A DNA stretch of 59,957 bases from Dendrosporobacter quercicolus (GCF_900104455.1 NZ_FNHB01000016.1:1-59957), one strand, 5' to 3'. Positions 35,251 through 43,619 are shown, counted from the first letter of the stretch. The notes: generated from the sequence alone by a model not told the origin. A program made the numbers and translations.

Positions 35251-36372
35251 ATGCAGGAATATCGTGTTCTTCTCATTGAGCAAAACCGGATCATGCTGGA
35301 ACGCTTATCCAGTGTAATTCGAAACAGCAAAGATTTCCAGCTTGTTTCCCGGGCCATGAATCCGCGGGAAGCTTTGGGGCAGGGCGGCGTTTTTGTACCC
35401 AACCTGATCCTGCTGGATATTGATATGCCGGACAGCGCATTGTTTGTCCGTGAATTTGTCCGGGCATTTCCCCAGGCCGGTATTTTGTGCCTGAGCAGCC
35501 AGTGGAATGCCGAGGCTGCCAGTACAGCCGTAAAAGCGGGCGCCAAAGGCTATTTAATCAAGCCTTTTACCGGTGAGGAGCTTGTGGCGGCGGTGCATAC
35601 CTTTGGCAGCAGCGGTATGGGCATGATCAGCGAGGTTATGACGTTCTTCAGCCCCAAGGGCAAGAGCGGCAAGACGACGCTGATTGCCAATCTGGCAATG
35701 GCGCTGGCGAAAAAAAGCGGGCAGAACGTGGCGATTATTGATGCTGACGTACAGTTTGGCGATATGGCGGTGTTCTTTAATCTGGAGCCGCCGAGTACAA
35801 TCAGGGAAGCCGCCAGAGATATTAAATTTTTGTCGCCGATCTCACTCAATTCATATTTTATGCCGATTGCGGATCAGGTCAAAGTGCTTTGCGGTACCAA
35901 GCGGCCGGAATTTGCCGAAGATGTAAGTCCGAAGGCTTTGGTCGACCTGGTAAGTATGGCCCGCAGTTTATTCCGTTATATTTTAATTGACGTTCCCCCG
36001 GCCTTTAATCCGGTTTCGGTTGCGGCGGCCGAGGCGGCCGACAGCGTGTTCCTGGTTTCCATGGTCAGCAATGGCTATGAAGTCAAGCATATGCAGCGAG
36101 CACTGGAAATTTTTAAAGCCTGGCCGGATCATGCGGCCAGAGTAAAAACCATATTTACCAGGGTGGAGCCTTGCAATGAGCAGGAGCAGCGGCGGATGGA
36201 GACGCTGCTGGAGTATCCGGTATACGGCATTCTGCCCAATGAGTACCTGCTGGTTTCGGTTGCGGCCAACAATGGCCGGATGGCGGTTGATGTCAAACCG
36301 GAATCGCCGTTGGCGCGCAGTGTTGATTTACTGGCCGCAGGCATCTGCAGCCGGCAGTACAAGGCGGGATAG
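35251..36372 (+). CDS. cpaE: CpaE: receiver-like domain fused to MinD-type ATPase
   Basis: A 373-residue pilus localisation ATPase. Residues 1-120 are a response-regulator receiver fold (YRVLLIEQNRIMLERL, ILLDIDMPDSA with the phosphoacceptor-position Asp, GAKGYLIKPF). Residues 128-370 are a MinD/ParA ATPase with a canonical signature-Lys P-loop (FFSPKGKSGKTTLIANLAMA), VAIIDADVQFGDMAVFF and ILIDVPPAFNPVS. CpaE positions the Flp pilus at the cell pole in Caulobacter. It is in the same operon, 18 nt after the first ATPase gene. Confidence 0.9.
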   Translation: MQEYRVLLIEQNRIMLERLSSVIRNSKDFQLVSRAMNPREALGQGGVFVPNLILLDIDMPDSALFVREFVRAFPQAGILCLSSQWNAEAASTAVKAGAKGYLIKPFTGEELVAAVHTFGSSGMGMISEVMTFFSPKGKSGKTTLIANLAMALAKKSGQNVAIIDADVQFGDMAVFFNLEPPSTIREAARDIKFLSPISLNSYFMPIADQVKVLCGTKRPEFAEDVSPKALVDLVSMARSLFRYILIDVPPAFNPVSVAAAEAADSVFLVSMVSNGYEVKHMQRALEIFKAWPDHAARVKTIFTRVEPCNEQEQRRMETLLEYPVYGILPNEYLLVSVAANNGRMAVDVKPESPLARSVDLLAAGICSRQYKAG

Positions 36373-36374
36373 TT

Positions 36375-37334
36375 ATGCTGATGATGGCTTTAGCCGGCGG
36401 GGTACTGATGTTTTTGCTTTTTTTAATTGTGATAACCTATTTCAGCGGGGAAAAAAGCGAAACAGCCCGGAAAGTCCGGCGTTACGCCGCCAGCTCCTCT
36501 GCCGGAGAGGACAAAGAAAAGCGCGCGGACTATCTTGAGCAATTCATGAAGCTTATCCGGTATCTGGGCCTTAGATTCCAAGGCGCGCCGCAGGTCAAAG
36601 CGCTGGAAATCAGAATGCAGCAGGCCGGCTTGCCGTTGCTGGGCGCGGAGTTTTTGGCGCTGGCCGGGGTTATTGTTATAGCCGCCGGGGTGTTCGGCCT
36701 GATGCTGACCCTCAGCGTGGAGTATGCTTTAGGCCTTGCCCTGCTGGCCGGGCTGGTCTGCTGGCTGTATCTGAATATCCGGATTGACCGGCGGCGGCAG
36801 GCGTTCAGCAATCAGCTTGGCGATGTGCTGATTATGATGTCCAACGCTATGCGGTCAGGCTTCAGCTTTATGCAGGCCATGGACCTGATCGCCAAGGAAA
36901 TGAAACCACCCGTTTCGGTGGAGTTTATGAAAACCCTTGCCGAAATCCGCCTGGGCGGGGATACTGAGACTGCTTTTTTCAATATGGGAAGACGGTCGCA
37001 AAGCTCTGATCTGGATATGGTCATTACCGCGGTGCTCATCCAGCGCCAGGTCGGCGGAAACCTGGCTCAAATCCTGGATACCATTGCGGTGACCATCAAT
37101 GAACGAATCAAGATGAAGCGGGAAATCAAGACCCTGACCGCGCAGGGGCGCCTGTCCGCCTGGGTGCTGGCTGCTTTGCCTTTTGCTGTGGCCGTCTTTG
37201 CCAGTATTATTAATCCGGGCTATCTGCAACCGTTTGTGGAGGAACCCCTTGGCCAGGTGTGTTTGGCTGGTGCGCTTGTTAGTCAGGCGGTGGGCTTTCT
37301 GGTTATCCGCCGGATTGTAAATATTGATGTTTAA
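36375..37334 (+). CDS. tadB: Flp pilus inner-membrane platform protein TadB
   Basis: A 319-residue T2SF-domain (GspF-like) platform protein. It has hydrophobic segments at the N-terminus (ALAGGVLMFLLFLIVITYF), two around residues 95-135 and two at the C-terminus. The T2SF region contains QLGDVLIMMSNAMRSGFSFMQ and QRQVGGNLAQILDTIAVTINERI, typical of TadB. It starts 2 nt after the cpaE stop. With TadC it should anchor the CpaF motor to the assembling pilus. Confidence 0.88.
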   Translation: MLMMALAGGVLMFLLFLIVITYFSGEKSETARKVRRYAASSSAGEDKEKRADYLEQFMKLIRYLGLRFQGAPQVKALEIRMQQAGLPLLGAEFLALAGVIVIAAGVFGLMLTLSVEYALGLALLAGLVCWLYLNIRIDRRRQAFSNQLGDVLIMMSNAMRSGFSFMQAMDLIAKEMKPPVSVEFMKTLAEIRLGGDTETAFFNMGRRSQSSDLDMVITAVLIQRQVGGNLAQILDTIAVTINERIKMKREIKTLTAQGRLSAWVLAALPFAVAVFASIINPGYLQPFVEEPLGQVCLAGALVSQAVGFLVIRRIVNIDV

Positions 37335-37383
37335 AGCTTGCCGGGCAGGCTTTTACATAAATAGTCAAAAGGAGGATGAACTG

Positions 37384-37584
37384 ATGTTAAAAGTATGGAA
37401 AAGGCTGAGGTTAGGCCGCTTAAACCAAAAAGGGCAAGGGATGGTGGAGTATGCGGTAGTTCTTGCTATTGTTGCAGCTATTGGCGTAACTTTAGTTAAC
37501 GGCAATACTTCTCTGAGAGAAAGAGTAAGCAACCTGTATATTGACGTCACCAACGATTTGCAGACAATCAGGTCTAGACTCTAA
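37384..37584 (+). CDS. flp: Flp-type (type IVb) pilin
   Basis: A 66-residue major pilin precursor. A basic leader (KRLRLGRLNQKG) is followed by the Flp motif QGMVEYAVVLAIVAAIGVTL. Cleavage after KG would put Glu at +5 and Tyr at +6, the hallmark of Flp pilins, so the mature pilin would be about 50 residues. GGAGG at 37371-37375 is 8 nt from the ATG. It is followed by a terminator-like hairpin that may keep pilin mRNA more abundant than the downstream machine genes. Processing should be done by the A24 peptidase at 31137. Confidence 0.9.
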   Translation: MLKVWKRLRLGRLNQKGQGMVEYAVVLAIVAAIGVTLVNGNTSLRERVSNLYIDVTNDLQTIRSRL

Positions 37585-37593
37585 CAAGTACGA

Positions 37594-37632
37594 AGGAAAG
37601 TCTCTTACTATATAATTGAGAGGCTTTTCTTT
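37594..37632 (+). terminator. Weak terminator or attenuator after flp
   Basis: An imperfect stem pairs AAAGTCTCTT (about 37598-37607) with GAGAGGCTTTT (about 37618-37628), followed by CTTTCTTT. Its placement between pilin and tadE would give partial termination. Confidence 0.45.
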
Positions 37633-37657
37633 CTTTAAAACATAAGGAGATTTCTGT

Positions 37658-38059
37658 ATGGGTAATTATTTTGCGGACAGGCGCGGTCAGGCTTTGGTTG
37701 AATTTGCTATTATTCTGCCAATCTTCTTTCTGATGCTATATGCTTTGGCCTATTTAGGAATGTTTTTTCATGACTATCTCACACTGAATGAGCTGACCCG
37801 TGATATTGCCCGGAAGGAAGCGGTAGGGATTTCCTTTGACGATATAAAACAGAATTACCGGGAGCGAACATTTTTGACCAGTGTTTACAGCTTTAACCCG
37901 GATGATGTTACGGTGACGACAGAGGCGGAGGAGATTGGCGGGGGGCAGCAGGTTACCGTTACCCTGACGGCAACGGTTAACGTAGCGGAAAATAGTTTCT
38001 GGGGAGAAATGCTGCCGTCCACTATTTCTTCATCATTGACGATGCGCAAGGAGGAATAG
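37658..38059 (+). CDS. tadE: TadE-like pseudopilin
   Basis: A 133-residue protein with the TadE N-terminal motif GQALVEFAIILPIFFLMLYA (one membrane segment after a short basic leader, ADRRG), then a periplasmic domain with alternating strands. TadE/TadF are minor pseudopilins processed by the same peptidase as Flp. ATAAGGAG lies upstream of the ATG. The stop is 1 nt before cpaF. Confidence 0.85.
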   Translation: MGNYFADRRGQALVEFAIILPIFFLMLYALAYLGMFFHDYLTLNELTRDIARKEAVGISFDDIKQNYRERTFLTSVYSFNPDDVTVTTEAEEIGGGQQVTVTLTATVNVAENSFWGEMLPSTISSSLTMRKEE

Positions 38060-38060
38060 C

Positions 38061-39455
38061 ATGTCACTATTGGAGCGGCTAGGCAAAAAAAACGGTATGG
38101 AAGAAGCAAAGCCGATTTTTGCCGGACGGAAGACCAGTTCGTCAGATGATCAGTATCAGGAGCTGAAGCTGGAAATCCATCAACGGATTGTCAGTGAAAT
38201 GAATGTCGAGCAGCAGCAGGTGCTGATGAACAGCCAGCAGGACCGGCGGGAAGTCGAGACTGTCATTGCCGAGTATTGCAGCCGGGTGCTTGATGAAAAC
38301 CCGTTTGTCGTACCGCGGGGCGACCGGGCGGCGATTGCGGCCGATGTGCTGGACGAGATCCTGGGGCTGGGTCCGATTGAACCGCTGCTCAAGGATGAGA
38401 CGGTTACCGAAATTATGATTAACGGGCCGAAGCGCATTTTTGTCGAGCGGCTGGGCAAGCTGCATATCACCAAGGTCCGGTTTTATGATGAGACCCATTT
38501 GATGAGCATTATTGAGCGAATTGTCACCCCGCTGGGACGGCGGGTTGATGAGGCTTCACCGCTGGTCGACGCCCGGCTGGCCGACGGTTCGCGGGTCAAT
38601 ATCATCATTCCGCCGCTGTCGCTGACCGGGCCTTGCGTCACCATTCGCAAATTCGCTCAGAATCCGCTGACTGTGGAGAATCTGATCGGGTTCGGCTCGT
38701 TGAGTGAGGCTATGGCCGGATTTTTGCGGGCCTGCATTGCCGCCCGGATCAATATTGTCGTATCCGGCGGAACGGGGTCCGGTAAAACAACGACCCTAAA
38801 TGTACTCTCTTCCTTCGTACCTTCGGACGAGCGGGTTGTTACCATTGAAGACGCGGCCGAACTTCAGCTGATGCAGGAGCATGTGGTTACCCTGGAAAGC
38901 CGCCCGGCCAACATTGAAGGCCGCGGCCAGATCACCATCCGCGATTTGGTCCGCAATGCGTTGCGGATGCGGCCTGACCGGATCATTGTCGGTGAAGTGC
39001 GTTCCGGTGAAGCGCTGGATATGCTGCAGGCGATGAATACCGGGCATGACGGTTCGTTAACGACAGCGCATGCCAACAGTCCACGCGATGTACTGAGCCG
39101 GCTGGAAACAATGGTGCTGATGGCCGGAATGGAATTGCCGGTCAAAGCGATTCGCGAACAGATTTCCTCAGCCATCGATCTGATTATTCAGCAATCCAGG
39201 CTTCGGGATGGCAGCCGCAAGATTACTCATATTACCGAGGTGCAAAAGATGGAGGGCGATGTTATTGTTCTGCAGGACATCTTCCGGTTTGTCCAGGCCG
39301 GTGTGGATGAGAGCGGCAAGATTTTAGGCGCCTTTGAAGCAACCGGCATGAGACCTGACTTTATAGAAAAGTTTGAAACCAACGGGATCAGGCTGCCTCA
39401 CAATATTTTTACGCCTGGCGTTCACTTGGCAGGCGACGAAGACTGGAGGCGATAG
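38061..39455 (+). CDS. cpaF: Flp pilus assembly/secretion ATPase CpaF (TadA)
   Basis: A 464-residue hexameric motor ATPase of the T2SE/GspE superfamily. Walker A is VVSGGTGSGKTTTLNVLS near 235; Asp box and Walker B regions are VVTIEDAAELQL near 262 and RPDRIIVGEVRSGEALDMLQAM near 308; the His box is GHDGSLTTAHANSPRD. Residues 50-230 are the N-terminal CpaF domain with EIMINGPKRIFVERLGK. It powers pilus assembly at the TadB/TadC platform and starts 1 nt after tadE. Confidence 0.95.
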   Translation: MSLLERLGKKNGMEEAKPIFAGRKTSSSDDQYQELKLEIHQRIVSEMNVEQQQVLMNSQQDRREVETVIAEYCSRVLDENPFVVPRGDRAAIAADVLDEILGLGPIEPLLKDETVTEIMINGPKRIFVERLGKLHITKVRFYDETHLMSIIERIVTPLGRRVDEASPLVDARLADGSRVNIIIPPLSLTGPCVTIRKFAQNPLTVENLIGFGSLSEAMAGFLRACIAARINIVVSGGTGSGKTTTLNVLSSFVPSDERVVTIEDAAELQLMQEHVVTLESRPANIEGRGQITIRDLVRNALRMRPDRIIVGEVRSGEALDMLQAMNTGHDGSLTTAHANSPRDVLSRLETMVLMAGMELPVKAIREQISSAIDLIIQQSRLRDGSRKITHITEVQKMEGDVIVLQDIFRFVQAGVDESGKILGAFEATGMRPDFIEKFETNGIRLPHNIFTPGVHLAGDEDWRR

Positions 39456-39456
39456 G

Positions 39457-40401
39457 ATGGCACTGTGGGTTGCCCTGGCTTGCGGGTTTTTCTTATTTTC
39501 ATTTTTTTATTTGCTGGCGATGACTAAAATAGCGCCAAAGACGCAGGTTAAAGGACGGGTACAGCAACTGCGACGGCCGGTTTCTCTCGATGAGCGGGTG
39601 CGGTTTGAAAGTGAACAACTGAATAGACCGTTTGCCGAACGGCTGATCTTGCCGCTGTTCCGGCGGCTTGAGGAACGGCTGATCCGGTTGGCCCCGGCGC
39701 GCATTTTCGCGGTTTTGGCGGAACGGATCATGAAGGCCGGGAAACAGCATAGCTGGAGCATAAATACGTTTGTCTGTTTTTGGCTGATTTCTTCCCTGGG
39801 TTTTTTCGTGATAACTGGTTTTTTCGCTTTCTATGCCAATCCGCTGCCTTTTTTGCAGGGCGTTGCCCTGAGTGTTTGCGGGCTGATTATTGGCGCCGCG
39901 TTGCCGGTGGCCTTTTTGGACTGGCTGATCGCCATACGGCGCAAGGCCATTCTGCGGCAGCTTCCCGATGTTTTGGACTTGCTGTGTATCAGTGTGCAGG
40001 CCGGTCTGTCGTTTGATGGCGCGATGGCCAGAGTGGCGGAGAAGATGAACGGACCATTGATTGAGGAATGCAGCAAGATGCTGCGCGATGTCCGTATGGG
40101 GATGACCCGGCGGCAGGCCTTAGCCAACCTGGCGGAACGGTGCAAAATTCAGGAGGTTTATCTGTTTACGTCAGCCGTTGTGCAGTCTGACCGCCTAGGT
40201 GTCAGTATGGCGAAAACACTGGCCATACAGTCAGAAAATATGCGGGAAAGAAGACGGCAGACAGTTAAGGAGCAGGCGCTGAAAGCGCCGGTGAAGATGC
40301 TGCTTCCCTTGGCTGTATTTATCTTCCCGGCTTTATTTATTGTTATTATGCTGCCGACGTTATTTTCGATTTTGAATAATTTAAAGGCTCTGGGAAAATG
40401 A
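39457..40401 (+). CDS. tadC: Flp pilus platform protein TadC
   Basis: A 314-residue T2SF-domain protein with several membrane segments (VALACGFFLFSFFYLL at the start, FWLISSLGFFVITGFFAFY near 110, a Pro-rich final segment LPLAVFIFPALFIVIMLPTLF). The QLPDVLDLLCISVQAGLSFDGAM motif near 180 is diagnostic. The start at 39457 has GGAGGC upstream and lies 1 nt after the cpaF stop; longer in-frame readings inside cpaF are not supported. Confidence 0.9.
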   Translation: MALWVALACGFFLFSFFYLLAMTKIAPKTQVKGRVQQLRRPVSLDERVRFESEQLNRPFAERLILPLFRRLEERLIRLAPARIFAVLAERIMKAGKQHSWSINTFVCFWLISSLGFFVITGFFAFYANPLPFLQGVALSVCGLIIGAALPVAFLDWLIAIRRKAILRQLPDVLDLLCISVQAGLSFDGAMARVAEKMNGPLIEECSKMLRDVRMGMTRRQALANLAERCKIQEVYLFTSAVVQSDRLGVSMAKTLAIQSENMRERRRQTVKEQALKAPVKMLLPLAVFIFPALFIVIMLPTLFSILNNLKALGK

Positions 40402-40748
40402 AAAAAATAACACTATTTCTCGAAGGCAAGGCCATAGACAAGCAACTGGAAATTTTTGTAGCCGATACTTTTTTCACCCGGTTCAAAGGCCTGCTCGGCA
40501 CCCGGCTGCTGCCGGAGCACGAGGGGCTGTTGCTGCGGGGCTGCAACAGCGTCCATATGCTGGGCATGCGATATGCATTGGATATTGTGTACCTGGACAG
40601 CACCGGGACTATTGTGAAGCTGGTGGAAAATCTCAGACCCTGGCAAATAAGCTTCTGCCGCCAGGCCCAAGATACCCTGGAAGTAAACTGCGGAACAGTC
40701 CGTAGCGCGGGCTGGAAGATTGGGGACAGGCTGGAACTGCATAACTAA
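40398..40748 (+). CDS. DUF192 family protein
   Basis: A 116-residue DUF192 protein, with FFTRFKGLLGTRLLPEHEGLLL, a CNSVHMLGMRYALDIVYLD core and the VLEV-type strand (TLEVNCGTVRSAGWKIGD). The family fold is known but its function is not. It overlaps the tadC stop in ATGA and is followed by a terminator, so it is the last gene of the pilus operon; DUF192 genes are often found at the end of Tad clusters. No signal peptide is visible. Confidence 0.85.
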   Translation: MKKITLFLEGKAIDKQLEIFVADTFFTRFKGLLGTRLLPEHEGLLLRGCNSVHMLGMRYALDIVYLDSTGTIVKLVENLRPWQISFCRQAQDTLEVNCGTVRSAGWKIGDRLELHN

Positions 40749-40779
40749 AGCGCAAATCATAGCGATTTGCGCTTTAGTT
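40743..40779. terminator. Bidirectional terminator between the Tad operon and the TadG-like gene
   Basis: A 16-bp perfect stem (40743-40758 with 40764-40779) that overlaps the DUF192 stop codon and lies 8 nt from the stop of the convergent gene. Confidence 0.85.
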
Positions 40780-40786
40780 ATAGGTA

Positions 40787-41950
40787 TTATTCGGTTAACC
40801 GGACTTTAGGCGCACCGCCGCCCGCCCAGTTTGAATTCTGATAGGTTCTGCCGCCGTTGCCTAAAGTGATGCTTTGGCCGATCAAAAAGCCGTCAATTGT
40901 TGCACCGCCGCCCTCCACCGTAATAGTGCCTTTTGGCGCCAGAGCGCTTAATTTGAGGTCTTGATAAGCGTTGATGACGATATCTCCGGTCAGAGAGCAA
41001 AGGATGATTTTTGTGTTTGCTGAAATATTGTTGATGTTGTTAAATCCGAGCTTAATGCTGCCGTCTGCGATAATGGTAATTGACCCGCTATAGAATGGCT
41101 CCCAGGCCAGATAATAAACGCCGCCGTTTTGATCAAAACTGCCGCGTATGTAAACCTTTTCACCCAGTGAAGACAGGGAACGGTTATTTCCGATGGCGCC
41201 GGCTTGCAGTTCAGTTGCATTTTTTTTCAGATTGCCAATATAGTTGCTGATAACCGGATTGTTTTCGCTAATATCAATGTAGTCGGCATTGAAAGAGATG
41301 TTGTCAGCAAAGGCATTTTTGTTGGCAGGAGTATCGAGGCCATGAATGGGATAATATTCTGCGGCGATTTTAATAGACGCATCTACCTTGTTTGAGGTGA
41401 AATCACCGCTGCCGGTACTGGTGAATTGGAAGTTTTGCCCGTTTACATGAATTGGCCCGTTAAATGTATTGCTACCGGACCCCCACTGGCCCAGCAGGTA
41501 AAATGGCCCGTCGCCGGCGGAAACAATGCTGTGCTCGAATATGCCCGCAGCACTGCCGCTGTAAGCAGCAATTGCATATACGGCGAGGTCGATGGTATCA
41601 TAACCAAAGTACCTCATAAATAATAAAGGCGCAGGTCGTGTAATATCGACGCGAATCTTTTTCGTGTTATTTTCCTCCAGGAACGTAAAGGTTTCCACGT
41701 TGCCTGCATCGGCGGCGCTGCTGTTAATTTCCAGGTAGGTTTCAGCCAGCGCCTGCGCATCGGACGTACCTGAGCCCAGTTTGGCCGCTCCGGCCAGAGC
41801 AGCGGCGTCGGCAATATTCTGCAAGTGGGAGCGCTGGACATAGAGATAGCCCACGTCAGCGGCAAGGGCGCTGAATGCGATAAGCAGGGGAATGGTAAAA
41901 GCCATGAGAATAAAGACCGAACCTTTTTGATTGAAACAAAAGCGTTTCAT
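40787..41950 (-). CDS. TadG-like pilus assembly protein
   Basis: A 387-residue protein with the Tad/TadG N-terminal signature: a short basic leader (MKRFCFNQKG), the hydrophobic SVFILMAFTIPLLIAFSALAADVGYLY segment described in two parts here, and RSHLQNIADAAALAGAAKLG. Residues 150-387 form a Gly/Asn/Ser-rich strand-repeat region (GPIHVNGQNFQF, IIADGSIKLGFNN, GTITVEGGGATIDGFLIGQ) that looks like a beta-helix. The start at 41950 is chosen from AAGGAGC 6-7 nt upstream. It is transcribed toward the Tad operon, not with it, so it is under separate control and not under the riboswitch. Confidence 0.78.
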   Translation of the reverse strand: MKRFCFNQKGSVFILMAFTIPLLIAFSALAADVGYLYVQRSHLQNIADAAALAGAAKLGSGTSDAQALAETYLEINSSAADAGNVETFTFLEENNTKKIRVDITRPAPLLFMRYFGYDTIDLAVYAIAAYSGSAAGIFEHSIVSAGDGPFYLLGQWGSGSNTFNGPIHVNGQNFQFTSTGSGDFTSNKVDASIKIAAEYYPIHGLDTPANKNAFADNISFNADYIDISENNPVISNYIGNLKKNATELQAGAIGNNRSLSSLGEKVYIRGSFDQNGGVYYLAWEPFYSGSITIIADGSIKLGFNNINNISANTKIILCSLTGDIVINAYQDLKLSALAPKGTITVEGGGATIDGFLIGQSITLGNGGRTYQNSNWAGGGAPKVRLTE

Positions 41951-42111
41951 TGGAAAGCTCCTTATGTAAGATAACATCATTATATAATGGCGTTAAACTC
42001 TTTTTCAAGGAAGAAAACTAAAGCCGTTTAAAGAAGAGTTTTCAGTGTACTCCAAGCAGAAAAATTTTACTTGCGAACTTTGAGACTTTTTTCGTAAGGA
42101 GGCAGGAGATC

Positions 42112-42168
42112 ATGTATGGAAACTTTAAAAAGTTAGATGAACTTTTAAAAAGCAAGGAATTGAATTGA
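42112..42168 (+). pseudogene. 18-codon ORF resembling the start of an XRE-type repressor
   Basis: A very good ribosome site (AAGGAGGCAGGAG, 42097-42109) precedes an ATG that opens only 18 codons: MYGNFKKLDELLKSKELN. This resembles the first residues of XRE-family repressors (MYxNFKKLxELL). The next codons do not continue the helix-turn-helix in any frame. It is either a truncated remnant with its ribosome site left behind or a short leader peptide. The rest of 41951-42385 is AT-rich and holds nothing else I can support. Confidence 0.3.
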
Positions 42169-42385
42169 TCTTTTGATTCGGGCGAAATCGGACAAATTGC
42201 GGTCAAGCCCTTTAAAGCAGAATGAGGATGTTTGACTCAGTTGTTCAGGCGTTTTGAGGGGAATGGATAGAAAGCTTTTTTTCTGTTAATATTTATGATA
42301 TAATTTATGTTCAAATAAAGTTAAGTAATATATTTTTATATTGGTATTATGAATTTCAATTTATAGAGTTGGAGGGTATAGACAA

Positions 42386-43219
42386 ATGCAGTTATGGTGC
42401 ACAGAGAATCAAAGCGATTCCTTAGGGTTAACCGCTCGTGTTAAGGAAACTTTATTTACGGGCAGGTCGGAATTTCAGGATGTGGCGATTGTAGATACCT
42501 ATCAATTCGGCCGCATGCTGGTACTGGACGGCGTATTTCAGACCAGCGTTGTTGAGGAGTTTATTTATCATGAAATGATTGCGCACGTACCGTTATACAC
42601 CCATCCTAACCCGCAGCAGGTTTTGGTGATCGGCGGCGGCGACGGCGGTACCATTCGTGAGGTGGTGCGGCACGACTCGGTAAAGGTCGCCGAGATGGTC
42701 GAAATTGACGGCATGGTGGTTGACGCCTGCAAAAAGTATCTGCCTGAGACCAGCATAGCTTTAAACGAGAACAATCCTAAGGTCCGGCTGAAGATCGGCG
42801 ACGGGATTAAGCATATGAAAGAGGCTGAAAATAAGTATGATGTGATCATTGTCGACTGTTCGGACCCCATAGGGCCGGGGGAAGGTTTGTTTACTCATGC
42901 TTTTTATCAGGACGTATTTAAAGCGCTTAAGCCGGACGGCTTATTTGTGCAGCAGACAGAATCGCCCTTTTATCATCAGGAGCTGATTCAGCGCTTAACC
43001 AAAGATATTGCTTCCTTATTTCCGATTACCAAACTATATTTAGCCAGTATTCCTATTTATCCCGGCGGCTTGCATTGCTTCACAATCGGTTCAAAGCAGT
43101 ATGACCCCAGTACGGGGGAGACCGGCAAGCGGCCGCAATTGAAAACCCGCTATTACCATGCCGATTTGCATAAAAGCTGCTTTGTTCTGCCGAATTTCAT
43201 TCGCGAACTGCTGAAGTAA
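42386..43219 (+). CDS. speE: Spermidine synthase (polyamine aminopropyltransferase)
   Basis: A 277-residue SpeE, which transfers aminopropyl from decarboxylated SAM to putrescine. N-terminal strands (DSLGLTARVKETLFTGRSEF) are followed by MLVLDGVFQTSVVEEFIYHEM, the SAM-type motif VLVIGGGDGGTIREVVRHD near 80 and the catalytic DCSDPIGPGEGLFTHAFY near 155. GGAGGG precedes the ATG. speD and speA/speB are not adjacent. A terminator follows. Confidence 0.95.
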   Translation: MQLWCTENQSDSLGLTARVKETLFTGRSEFQDVAIVDTYQFGRMLVLDGVFQTSVVEEFIYHEMIAHVPLYTHPNPQQVLVIGGGDGGTIREVVRHDSVKVAEMVEIDGMVVDACKKYLPETSIALNENNPKVRLKIGDGIKHMKEAENKYDVIIVDCSDPIGPGEGLFTHAFYQDVFKALKPDGLFVQQTESPFYHQELIQRLTKDIASLFPITKLYLASIPIYPGGLHCFTIGSKQYDPSTGETGKRPQLKTRYYHADLHKSCFVLPNFIRELLK

Positions 43220-43236
43220 CCAAATCAGGAATTAAG

Positions 43237-43278
43237 AAAACAGCACCTCGCTGCTCCGGCAGCGGAGGTGCTGTTTTT
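43237..43278 (+). terminator. Terminator after speE
   Basis: A long GC-rich stem (AAAACAGCACCTC-GCTGC paired with GCAGC-G-GAGGTGCTGTTTT, one bulged G, TCCG loop) followed by T-rich sequence. Confidence 0.85.
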
Positions 43279-43408
43279 ATGGTTTGACGGTATACCTCGG
43301 AATGCTGCACTGGGGAGTTTTACGCAGCCAGTTTTTATCTACGACATTGTAACGTTATGTAAACATGGGTCATAGTATGTAATATCCCAGGGCAAAGGAG
43401 GCAGTTCC

Positions 43409-43492
43409 TTGAATTATCAACAACCGCTGATTGATCCCAGTAATCCGGAGTGTGATCTTGAGTCTTTTTGGGCCAATGCAGTTCCATCCTGA
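43409..43492 (+). CDS. 27-residue small protein with its own ribosome site and terminator
   Basis: AAAGGAGG at 43394-43401 lies 7 nt before a TTG that opens a 27-codon frame (MNYQQPLIDPSNPECDLES, then FWANAVPS). An intrinsic terminator starts 20 nt after the stop. The sequence is acidic, Pro-rich and has one Cys and one Trp, with no hydrophobic segment. The combination of strong ribosome site, short frame and dedicated terminator makes translation likely. No family is recognised. It lies between speE and the convergent aminopeptidase gene. Confidence 0.5.
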   Translation: MNYQQPLIDPSNPECDLESFWANAVPS

Positions 43493-43511
43493 TTTGTTCG
43501 GGCCTGGCCTG

Positions 43512-43549
43512 CTGTGGATTTTGCAGTTATTGCAAAATCCACAGTTTTT
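43512..43549 (+). terminator. Terminator after the 27-residue ORF
   Basis: A perfect 14-bp stem (43512-43525 with 43531-43544) and a TTTTT tail. Confidence 0.85.
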
Positions 43550-43619
43550 GTCAGCCGGACTGTGATTAAAATCTCTGTAAATGGATAAATGAATGGAAGG
43601 GATAAACAAGCAACCGGAT

